Source: Xanthomonas bonasiae
GTDB taxonomy: Bacteria; Pseudomonadota; Gammaproteobacteria; Xanthomonadales; Xanthomonadaceae
DNA: 64,000 bases
Reading direction: 5' to 3'
Assembly: GCF_017163705.1 (NCBI RefSeq)
Contig: NZ_JAFIWB010000001.1
Span: 310,001-374,000, forward strand
Positions 56,974 to 64,000 of this stretch are shown here, one piece after another; position 1 is the first letter of the stretch, and every line of letters begins with the position of its first letter. A program made the translations under genes and the position numbers. A model generated the notes under the pieces. That model had not been told where the DNA came from and made no database searches. It was given only the letters and a program-made list of their open reading frames with translations.

Positions 56974-58545
56974 CTATTCGCCGTCGTCCTCTTCCAGCGC
57001 CAGCTCGTCGCTGCGCAACCCGGTGCGCGCGCCCCAGTGGTAGCAGCCGAACGCGATCACCGCCACGCTCAGCGTGTCCCAGGGATGCGCGATCTGGCCG
57101 GTGCCGCCGAAGGTGCCCAGGTAGGACACCAGCAGCACCAGCACGAAGAACCCGATCAGCCACAACGCGCCGCGCACCTGCCGCCACAGCTGCGCGCGCC
57201 CGGCCGCGCTGGGCAGCCGATACAGCACGTACAGCGCGAACATCGCGACCTGCAGGCCGAGCAGCCACGACAGCGTGTTCCAGGTGGACCAGTAGACGAT
57301 CAGCGCGGCGACGATGAACGACAGCGGCCCGAGCACGGCGAAGCCGCGCAACAGGAACGGCCGCGGCAGTTGCGGCGCGCTGCGGCGCAGCGCGGCCACG
57401 GTCACCGGCGCCACCGCATAGCTCAGCACCAGCGCCGCCGACACCACCTGGATCAGCGTCTCCCACGACGGGAACGGCAGGGTCCAGAACACCGACAGCG
57501 CCAGGCTCAGCCACAGCGCCGGACGCGGGATGCCGGACTTGGCGTCGACCCGGGTCAGCACCGACAGGAAGCCGCCGCTGCGCGCCCAGCCGTAGACCAC
57601 GCGCGGCGTGGCGTTCATGTAGATGTTGCCGGTGCCGCTGGGCGAGATCATCGCATCGCAGATCACCAGCGCCGCCAGCCAGCCCATGCCCAGGGCCAGC
57701 GCGATGTCGTGGTACGGCAGCGCGAACGCCTTGTCGATGCCGCCCCAGCCCTGCGCCAGGTACGTCGACGGCACGCTGCCCAGGAACGCCAGCTGCAGCA
57801 GCACGTAGATCACCGTGGACAGCGCCACCGACAGGATCAGCGCGATCGGGATGTTGCGCTGCGGATCGCGCACCTCGCTGGCCACCGACACGATCGGGGT
57901 CAAGCCGAGGTAGGCGAAGATGATGCCGCCGGCCGAGATCGCCGCCTCCACGCCGGCCGCGCCGGATGGCGCGAAGCCCTGCACGTGCAGGTTCTGCGGA
58001 TTGAAGTGGGCCATCAGCAGCACGATCACCAGCACCGGCACCAGGAACTTGAACACGCTGACGATGTTGTTGGCGGTGGCGAAGGTCTTGACGCTGAAGT
58101 AGTTGAGCAGGAAGAACGCCACCAGCAGCGCCAACTGCAGCAGCCAACCCGCCACGCTGGGATGGGTGCTGCCGGCCTGGTTCAACGACGGGAACCAGGC
58201 CGCGGCGTACTGGCGTGCGGCTTCGACCTCGATCGCGATCAGGCTGGAAAACGCGATCAGGGTGATGAAGCCCATCAGCCAGCCGAGCAGCGCGCCGTGC
58301 GAGTACTCCGGGTAGCGCACCACGCCGCCGGCGCGCGGCAGCGCCGCGCCCAGTTCGCAATACACCAGGCCCAGCAGCAGCACCGCCACGCCGCCGGCGA
58401 TCCACGACACGATGCCGGCCGGGCCGGCGATGGCCGACACATGGCTGGCCGAGAACAGCCAACCGGAGCCGAAGATCGAACCGAGCCCGATGAAGGTCAG
58501 GTCGGTCAGGCTCAGACGCTTGTGGAACTTGCCTTGTGTGGTCAT
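56974..58545 (-). CDS. APC-superfamily amino-acid permease
   Basis: 523-aa inner-membrane transporter with about 12-14 hydrophobic helices. The first helix begins LTDLTFIGLGSIFGSGWLFSA, the usual unwound glycine motif of substrate and cation binding; later helices include IIFAYLGLTPIVSVASEV and the SPSGTGNIYMNATPRVVYGW loop characteristic of the family. The C-terminal tail is acidic (LALEEDDGE). Context suggests uptake of proline, hydroxyproline or their short peptides' amino acids. Confidence 0.9.
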   Translation of the reverse strand: MTTQGKFHKRLSLTDLTFIGLGSIFGSGWLFSASHVSAIAGPAGIVSWIAGGVAVLLLGLVYCELGAALPRAGGVVRYPEYSHGALLGWLMGFITLIAFSSLIAIEVEAARQYAAAWFPSLNQAGSTHPSVAGWLLQLALLVAFFLLNYFSVKTFATANNIVSVFKFLVPVLVIVLLMAHFNPQNLHVQGFAPSGAAGVEAAISAGGIIFAYLGLTPIVSVASEVRDPQRNIPIALILSVALSTVIYVLLQLAFLGSVPSTYLAQGWGGIDKAFALPYHDIALALGMGWLAALVICDAMISPSGTGNIYMNATPRVVYGWARSGGFLSVLTRVDAKSGIPRPALWLSLALSVFWTLPFPSWETLIQVVSAALVLSYAVAPVTVAALRRSAPQLPRPFLLRGFAVLGPLSFIVAALIVYWSTWNTLSWLLGLQVAMFALYVLYRLPSAAGRAQLWRQVRGALWLIGFFVLVLLVSYLGTFGGTGQIAHPWDTLSVAVIAFGCYHWGARTGLRSDELALEEDDGE

Positions 58546-58595
58546 GGTGCCCCCGCTGGAAAGGTTGTAACCGATTCCTAACTACCTGCAGTTGT

Positions 58596-58730
58596 CCCTT
58601 CTCCCCTCGGGAGAAGGTGCCCCGAAGGGGCGGATGAGGGTACGGCCGAAGCCTCGCGCCGTTTCGACTGCATGAAGCTTCGCGCCGTCCCCTCACCCCA
58701 ACCCCTCTCCCGGGGGGAGAGGGGCTTCAG
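58596..58730. repeat. Extragenic repeat, single inverted copy of the 52-kb unit
   Basis: CCCTTCTCCC-TCGGGAGAAGG hairpin, GGGGCGGATGAGGGTACGG, then CCCCTCACCCCAACCCCTCT and CCGGGGGGAGAGGGG. It is the reverse-oriented relative of the tandem units at 51971-52490. It lies between the DUF885 gene stop and the permease start. Confidence 0.88.
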
Positions 58731-58735
58731 CGTGC

Positions 58736-60562
58736 CTACTGCTTTGGCGCCTCCTGCGCCCACGGCGACTTGCCACCCTCGGCGATGAAACGGTCGATGC
58801 GCTGCTCCAGCACCGGCAGCGGCACCGAGCCGGTTTCCAGGATCGCGTCGTGGAAGGCGCGGATGTCGAACTTCTCGCCGAGCGCGGCTTCGGCCTTGCG
58901 CCGCAACTCGATGATCTTCAGTTCGCCCAGGTAGTACGACAGCGCCTGCCCCGGCCAGGCGATGTAGCGGTCGACCTCGGTGGTGACCTCGTGCTCGCTC
59001 AGCGCGGTGTTGTCGCGCAGGTAGGCCTGCGCCTGTTCGCGGGTCCAGCCCTTGTGGTGGATGCCGGTGTCGATCACCAGCCGGCAGGCGCGCCACATCT
59101 GGTAGGTCAGGTAGCCGAAGCGGTCGTACGGGGTGTCGTACATCCCCATCTCCTGCCCCAGGTATTCCGAATACAGCGCCCAGCCTTCGCCGTAGGCGGA
59201 GATGTAGCCGTAGCGGCGGAAGTCCGGCAAGCCCTGCTGTTCGGCCGCCAGCGGCATCTGCAGCGCGTGGCCAGGCGAGGATTCGTGCAGGGTCAGCGCG
59301 GTCAGGTTGTACAGCGGACGCGACGGCAGGTCGTAGGTGTTGACCAGGTAGATGCCCGGGCCGCCGCGGCCGCCGGTGTAGAACGGCGCCAGGTCCGGCG
59401 GCACCGGCTCGATCGCGAAGCGCTGCCGCGGCAGGCGGCCGATGTAGTCACCGACCTTGGCGTCCACGCGCTTGGAGATCCACGCCGCCTGCTTGAGCAG
59501 TTCCTCCGGCGTCTTCGGATAGAACTGCGGATCGGTGCGCAGGAATTTCAGGAACGCCGGGAAGGTCGGCTGCCCCTTCGGTGCGACGAAGCCGCTGGCG
59601 ACGATGGTCTGGTCCATGTCCTTGCGCAGCTTGGCCACTTCGCGCAGCCCGATCTGGTGGATCTGCTCGGGCGACAGGTCCAGCGTGGTGAACTCGCGGA
59701 TCTGCGCGCGGTAGTAGTCCTTGCCATCGGGCAACGCCTCGCCGGCGAGCGTGCTGCGCGCCTTCGGCTGGTACTCCTCGCGCATGAAGCGCAGCAGGTC
59801 GGTATAGGCCGGCACCACGCTGTGCGCGATGGCGTCCAGCGCCTGCTGCCGCAGCTGCGCCTGCACGTCGGCCGGGATGCTGGCCGGCATCTGCTTGAAC
59901 GGGGTGTAGAACAGGTTGGCCTCGCCGCTGGCGTTGGCCACGTCGGCGATCGACTGGTCGCGGCCGGTCAGCGTCACCTTCGGCTGGCTGAAACCGCGCG
60001 CCAGGCCGGCGCGCATGTTGACGATCTGCTCGTCGAAGTAGCGCGGAATGTCGGCGAGGATCTTCAGGTAGCGCTGGTAGTCGTCGCGGGTGCGCAGCGT
60101 GGCGCGGGCGCTGAAGCCCAGATTGCTCCAGAACGCGGTATCGCTGTTGAACGGCATCTCCCAGGCACGGAAATGCTGCTGGTCCAGGAACACCGCGATC
60201 TGCTGGCGGTAGACCTGGTAGTTGACCCGGTCCTGCGCCGACAGCTGCGCCTGGTCGATCGCATCCAGCTCGCGCAGCACCTGCTGCCAGTACGCGGTGC
60301 GCAGGTTCTGCGTGGCCAGATCGACCTTGGGCAAGTGATCCGCTGCCGCTCCCTGGCTGTCTTCGTCGTCGGCGCCGGCGGACTGCTCCTGGCGCCATTT
60401 CCACTCGCGCAGGTACAGCGCCTTGAAACGCGTGCCGGCGTCGCTGCTCGCCGTGGCCGCGGCGGGTGGCGCGGGTTCTGCGGCAGCGGCGACGCCCTGC
60501 CCTGCGAGCGCACAGACGATCGCCAGCAACAGCGGTGCGCGAAGTCGGGAATTCAGGCTCAT
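58736..60562 (-). CDS. DUF885 metallopeptidase-like exported protein (A)
   Basis: 608 aa with Sec signal (RAPLLLAIVCALAGQGVAAA). Helical M32/M3-like fold with the family's zinc-type motif ALTLHESSPGHALQMPLA and later GEGWALYSEYLGQEMG holding the third ligand glutamate. QIHQIGLREVAKLRKDMD and RQRFAIEPVPPDLAP are family stretches. DUF885 proteins are predicted carboxypeptidases acting on short peptides. The ATG overlaps the stop of the upstream paralogue by 4 bases, so the two are coupled. Confidence 0.88.
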   Translation of the reverse strand: MSLNSRLRAPLLLAIVCALAGQGVAAAAEPAPPAAATASSDAGTRFKALYLREWKWRQEQSAGADDEDSQGAAADHLPKVDLATQNLRTAYWQQVLRELDAIDQAQLSAQDRVNYQVYRQQIAVFLDQQHFRAWEMPFNSDTAFWSNLGFSARATLRTRDDYQRYLKILADIPRYFDEQIVNMRAGLARGFSQPKVTLTGRDQSIADVANASGEANLFYTPFKQMPASIPADVQAQLRQQALDAIAHSVVPAYTDLLRFMREEYQPKARSTLAGEALPDGKDYYRAQIREFTTLDLSPEQIHQIGLREVAKLRKDMDQTIVASGFVAPKGQPTFPAFLKFLRTDPQFYPKTPEELLKQAAWISKRVDAKVGDYIGRLPRQRFAIEPVPPDLAPFYTGGRGGPGIYLVNTYDLPSRPLYNLTALTLHESSPGHALQMPLAAEQQGLPDFRRYGYISAYGEGWALYSEYLGQEMGMYDTPYDRFGYLTYQMWRACRLVIDTGIHHKGWTREQAQAYLRDNTALSEHEVTTEVDRYIAWPGQALSYYLGELKIIELRRKAEAALGEKFDIRAFHDAILETGSVPLPVLEQRIDRFIAEGGKSPWAQEAPKQ

Positions 60563-62388
60563 TGCGCTTTCTCCGAAGTGGCGGCCGCGCCGGCCTTGGC
60601 CTGCGCGATCCAGGCGTCGATGCGGGCGTCGAGCAGGTCCAGCGGCATCGCGCCGCCGCCGAGGATCTGGTCGTGGAAGGCGCGGATGTCGAAGCGTGCG
60701 CCGAGTTCGCGCTTGGCCTTCTCGCGCAGCGCCAGGATGTCCAGCTCGCCGAGCTTGTAGCCCAGCGCCTGGCCCGGCCACACGATGTAGCGGTCGGTCT
60801 CGGCCTGGATGCTGGGCTCGTCGTCGGACGGATGCGCGTGGAAGAAATCGATCATCTGCTGCCGGGTCCAGCGCTTGTAGTGCACGCCGGTGTCCAGCAC
60901 CAGGCGGTTGGCGCGCAGCAGTTCGCCGGCCAGGCGGCCGTAGTCGCTGTACGGATCCTGGTAGAAGCCCACGTCCTTGCCCAGGCGCTCCGCATACAGC
61001 GCCCAGCCTTCGACGTAGGCGTTGTAGCTGGATTGCTGGCGGAACGGCGGCAGCGGCAGGCTCTGCGCGAGCGAGATCTGCAGGTGATGGCCGGGCACGC
61101 CTTCGTGATACGCGGTGGCCTCGATGTTGACCAGGGTGCGCTGCGCGTAGTCGCTGGTATTGACCATCACCAGCGCCGGCTTGCTGCCTTGCGCGTCGCT
61201 CTGCCAGTACTCGGCGCCCGGTGCGGTGCTGCGGAACTCGGCCATCGCACGCACTTCCAGCGGCGTCTTCGGCAAGGTGCCGAACAGCTTGGGCAGCTGC
61301 GGCTGCATCTGCGCGATGTCGTCGCGGTAGCGCTGCAGGATCTGTTCGCGCGAACTGGCGAAGAACCTGCGGTCGCGGGCCACCGCCTTGCGCAGCGCAG
61401 GCAGGTCGGCATAGCCGAGCTGCTTGGCGATGGCGCTCATCTCGCCTTCGATGCGCGCCACTTCGGCCAGGCCGATCTGGTGGATCTGCTCGGGCGACTT
61501 GTCGGTGGTGGTCTGGGTGTGGATCGCATAGCGGTAGCGGCGCTCGCCATCGGGCAGCGACCACAGTCCTTCCTGCGCGCGGCCCTGCGGCGCGTATTCG
61601 TCGGCGACGAAATCGGCCAGCTTGGCGTAGGCCGGACGCACCTGCTGGTCGATTGCCACGAGCATCGCCTCGCGCAGGCGCGCGCGCTCGGCCGCCGGCA
61701 CCGCGTCGGGGAAGCTCTTCAGCGGCAACGCGAACGGGCTGTCGGCGCCGGCCGGCGCGGCGATCGCGCGCACCTGCGCCGGGATCCGTTCGAGCAGGTA
61801 TTTCGGCTGCACCAGCCCGTCCTTGGCGCCGGCGCGCGACAGCGCCACGACCTGGTCGAGCAAGGCCGGGATCGCCTGCAGGCGCTTGATGTAGTCCTCG
61901 TAGTCCTTGACGCTGGCGAACGGGAACGCCTGCGCGTAACCCGGCAGCGCCAGCTGGATGCCGCCGACCGGCTCCAGCGGCATCTCGTCGTTCTTCAGCG
62001 CGATCGCTTCCAGCCGGTCGCGCAACTGGCGCAGCATCATCTGCAGGCTCAGCTGGTCCTGCGCCGACAGCGCCTTGCCGTCGATCGCCTCGAAACGCTT
62101 CAGGAAATCCGCGGTGGCCTGTCGTTCGGCCTGCAACGCCGCCGGCGAGTAATCGCTCCAGCGGTCGTTGTAGCGGGTGTCGCCGATGATGCTGGCGAAC
62201 TCCGGATGGTGCTCGAGCTGGTACTGCCACTGCGCGTCGAGCAAGGCGGCGAAGGCCTGGCCCGGCTGTTGCGCCGGTGTACCCGCCGCGGCCGCCGGCT
62301 GCGGCGAGGTGGGCGGCGTGGCCGGCTGGCAGGCGGCCAGCAACGCCGCGGCCAGCGCGCAGGGAAGCAACAGGCGGGCGAATCTCAT
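60559..62388 (-). CDS. DUF885 metallopeptidase-like lipoprotein (B)
   Basis: 609 aa with lipoprotein signal RFARLLLPCALAAALLAAC followed by a Pro/Ala-rich linker. Zinc-type motif IEATAYHEGVPGHHLQISLA and YVEGWALYAERLGKDVG. Shares QIHQIGLAEVARIEGEMS with paralogue A. Probably periplasmic or membrane-anchored peptide hydrolysis. Located 64 bp after the M24 peptidase gene and overlapping paralogue A, in one operon. Confidence 0.88.
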   Translation of the reverse strand: MRFARLLLPCALAAALLAACQPATPPTSPQPAAAAGTPAQQPGQAFAALLDAQWQYQLEHHPEFASIIGDTRYNDRWSDYSPAALQAERQATADFLKRFEAIDGKALSAQDQLSLQMMLRQLRDRLEAIALKNDEMPLEPVGGIQLALPGYAQAFPFASVKDYEDYIKRLQAIPALLDQVVALSRAGAKDGLVQPKYLLERIPAQVRAIAAPAGADSPFALPLKSFPDAVPAAERARLREAMLVAIDQQVRPAYAKLADFVADEYAPQGRAQEGLWSLPDGERRYRYAIHTQTTTDKSPEQIHQIGLAEVARIEGEMSAIAKQLGYADLPALRKAVARDRRFFASSREQILQRYRDDIAQMQPQLPKLFGTLPKTPLEVRAMAEFRSTAPGAEYWQSDAQGSKPALVMVNTSDYAQRTLVNIEATAYHEGVPGHHLQISLAQSLPLPPFRQQSSYNAYVEGWALYAERLGKDVGFYQDPYSDYGRLAGELLRANRLVLDTGVHYKRWTRQQMIDFFHAHPSDDEPSIQAETDRYIVWPGQALGYKLGELDILALREKAKRELGARFDIRAFHDQILGGGAMPLDLLDARIDAWIAQAKAGAAATSEKAQ

Positions 62389-62452
62389 CGACGGACTCCG
62401 GTAAGCGAATGGAACCTCTGCGGCGGCACCGTGCCGGCGGCCGCCGCCTGCA

Positions 62453-63661
62453 TCAGGCGAACGGCCGATCGATCGCCGGCGACGGCGGCGTGAACCACTG
62501 CGCGCCGTGTTCGGTGACGTAGAAATGGTCCTCCAGGCGCACGCCGAACTCGCCCGGCACCACGATCATCGGCTCGTTGCTGCAGCACATGCCGGGCGCC
62601 AGCGGCAACGCATTGCCGCGCACCAGGTACGGCGCCTCGTGGATGCTCATGCCGCAGCCATGGCCGGTGCGGTGCGGCAATCCCGGCAGGCGATAGTCCG
62701 GGCCCAGGCCGGCCGCCTGCAGCACCTCGCGCGCCGCCTGGTCCACCGCCGCGCAGCTCACGCCCGGACGCACCGCGGCGAACGCGGCCGCCTGCGCATC
62801 GTGCTCCAGCTGCCAGATGCGCCGCTGCTTCTCGCTCGGTTCGCCGAAGATGTAGGTGCGGGTGATGTCGGAGTGGTAGCCATGCACGGTGCAGCCGGTG
62901 TCGATCAGCACCAGCTCGCCCGGACGCAGCGCCTGCACGCCGGGAATGCCGTGCGGGTAGGCGGTGGCATGGCCGAACTGCACGATGCAAAAGGTGGAGC
63001 CGTTGTCGGCGCCGAGCGCACGGTGCGCCTGGTCGATGAAGCGCACCAGTTCGGCGGTGGTGATGCCTTCGTGGATCAGGCCGGCGGCCAGCCGCTGCAC
63101 CTGCAGGGTCATGTCGCAGGCCTGCTGCATCAGCGCCAGTTCCGCCGCCGACTTGCGCATGCGGCAACCATCGACGATCGGCGTCGCGTCGCGGATCGCG
63201 ATCCGGTCCAGCACCGCGCTCAACCCGCTGTGCACGGCGAAGGCGATGCCCGGATCCAGCGCCAGCGCCTGCGCGCCGAGTTCGCTCAGCGCCTCGGCGA
63301 CCAGCGCATGCGGATCCTCGTGCTCTTCCCACAGCCGCTTGCGCACCGGGATGCGCAGCACCGCGTCCAGCGAGCCTTCCTCGAACGCCGGGCAGATCAG
63401 CAGCGGATCGCCTTCGGCGGTCAGCAGCATCGCCACCAGCCGCTCGCTGGCGCCCCACGGCACGCCGGTGAAATAGCGCAGCGAGGCGCCGGCGCCGATC
63501 AGCAGCGCATCGGCGCCCTGCGCGCGCAGCAGTTCGCGCGCCCGCGCCAGCCGCTGTTGATATTCCTGCGGCTGGATCGGCGGCGCCTGCGCCGGCCATG
63601 GCGCCAGCTGCGCATGCGCCATGGCCAGGCTCAGCCCGCCGATCTGCGCGGTGGCGCTCAT
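62453..63661 (-). CDS. M24 family Xaa-Pro peptidase
   Basis: 402 aa, cytoplasmic (no signal). The pita-bread fold's metal ligands are in VLIDTGCTVHGYHSDITRTY (two Asp), RTGHGCGMSIHEAPY (His), SNEPMIVVPG (Glu) and LEDHFYVTEHG (Glu). N-terminal creatinase-like domain with GASLRYFTGVPWG. Such enzymes split Xaa-Pro dipeptides or remove residues before proline, a fit for Xaa-Hyp dipeptides. Start ATG 63661 overlaps the aldehyde dehydrogenase stop by 4 bases, which ties it to hydroxyproline catabolism. Confidence 0.93.
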   Translation of the reverse strand: MSATAQIGGLSLAMAHAQLAPWPAQAPPIQPQEYQQRLARARELLRAQGADALLIGAGASLRYFTGVPWGASERLVAMLLTAEGDPLLICPAFEEGSLDAVLRIPVRKRLWEEHEDPHALVAEALSELGAQALALDPGIAFAVHSGLSAVLDRIAIRDATPIVDGCRMRKSAAELALMQQACDMTLQVQRLAAGLIHEGITTAELVRFIDQAHRALGADNGSTFCIVQFGHATAYPHGIPGVQALRPGELVLIDTGCTVHGYHSDITRTYIFGEPSEKQRRIWQLEHDAQAAAFAAVRPGVSCAAVDQAAREVLQAAGLGPDYRLPGLPHRTGHGCGMSIHEAPYLVRGNALPLAPGMCCSNEPMIVVPGEFGVRLEDHFYVTEHGAQWFTPPSPAIDRPFA

Positions 63662-64000
63662 GCCGCGCGCTCCACGTCGGCGACGCTCCACTGGCCGTCG
63701 ATCAGCCGCTGCACGCCGCCGGGATTGCGGTCGCGCAGCAGTTCCGGCAACAGCGCATCGGGCAGGCCGTCGTAGCTGTGCAGCGCGGCGAAGCGGCGGA
63801 TCGCGGCCGGCATGCCGACCGCGGTGAAGCCCGGATGGCCGGTGCTCGGGTACGGACCGCCGTGATTCATCGCCGCACTGACCGCCACGCCGGTCGGCAT
63901 CTTGTTGCAGATCAGGCGTCCCACCCGCGGCCGCAGCGCGGCGGCAATCGCGGCGAACAGCACGTCGTCGCTGCCGTCGGCCGCACGGTAGAGCGTCCCG
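63658..64000 (-). CDS. Alpha-ketoglutarate semialdehyde dehydrogenase, C-terminal part, cut by window edge
   Basis: About 113 C-terminal residues of an NADP-type aldehyde dehydrogenase. CNKMPTGVAVSAAMNHGGPY followed by PSTGHPGFTAVGMPAAIRRF and DGLPDALLPELLRDRNPGG match the C-terminus of the KGSADH family, which oxidises 2,5-dioxopentanoate to alpha-ketoglutarate, the last step of hydroxyproline, arabinose or glucarate breakdown. The catalytic Cys and Glu are outside the window. Overlap with the M24 peptidase gene favours the hydroxyproline route here. Confidence 0.85.
   Translation of the reverse strand, partial: GTLYRAADGSDDVLFAAIAAALRPRVGRLICNKMPTGVAVSAAMNHGGPYPSTGHPGFTAVGMPAAIRRFAALHSYDGLPDALLPELLRDRNPGGVQRLIDGQWSVADVERAA

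Noticed and set aside
52841-58696. Long minus-strand frame running through the GH35-like, S9 and permease genes
   Set aside because: Only its part from 52841 to about 54394 codes for a recognised protein; the rest is a wrong-frame translation of the S9 and permease genes.

Overview
The window is about 68-70% G+C and looks like a chromosomal segment of a Xanthomonas-type gammaproteobacterium. The evidence is the queA, rsmD-coaD and htpG housekeeping genes with close Xanthomonas-like sequence, numerous TonB-dependent receptors without an STN domain, secreted plant cell-wall hydrolases, and the short extragenic repeats (GTAGGAGCGGCTTCAGCCGCGAC hairpins, GGATTCGGGATTGGGGATTCG elements) that litter xanthomonad genomes. 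The species cannot be told from this sequence alone. No tRNA, rRNA, CRISPR array, insertion sequence or prophage was seen.

Region 1 (1-17.6 kb) is mostly core genome: partial queA, an Lrp/AsnC regulator divergent from a class-III aminotransferase with a perfect palindrome between them, a TonB receptor overlapping a beta-propeller phytase gene, upp, a secreted GH9 endoglucanase, an MBL hydrolase, ggt, a ferredoxin, a small lipoprotein, coaD, rsmD and htpG with a clear terminator.

Region 2 (17.6-24.8 kb) is an AT-richer island. It holds a 1736-aa Sec-exported Rhs/YD-repeat protein ending in five fibronectin-III-like repeats, a separate overlapping gene for a secreted Rhs tip with an HEIGH zinc-protease motif, a small exported TonB-fold protein one base further on (candidate immunity protein), and a decayed copy of the Rhs 3' end.

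Region 3 (25-64 kb) is the main interest. Twelve of its genes, including a glycosidase set matching the known hydroxyproline-linked arabinoside system (GH127/146 beta-arabinofuranosidase, GH121-like beta-arabinobiosidase, GH43 alpha-arabinofuranosidase), a GH27 enzyme and a GH35-like beta-galactosidase, sit with three TonB receptors, two S9 prolyl-type peptidases, two DUF885 metallopeptidases, an M24 Xaa-Pro-type peptidase, an APC permease and the end of an alpha-ketoglutarate semialdehyde dehydrogenase gene (last step of hydroxyproline catabolism). A proline-type imine reductase lies at the edge. Read together this is a candidate locus for complete use of plant hydroxyproline-rich glycoproteins (extensins, arabinogalactan proteins): sugar removal outside, uptake through TonB receptors, peptide hydrolysis, then hydroxyproline to alpha-ketoglutarate.

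Six transcription units between 26 and 52 kb carry, upstream and in the same orientation, an invariant ACAAGACG box preceded by TCCGCA (or a close variant) at exactly 19 bases. This looks like a dedicated promoter or operator defining a regulon. No regulator gene for it is visible in the window.
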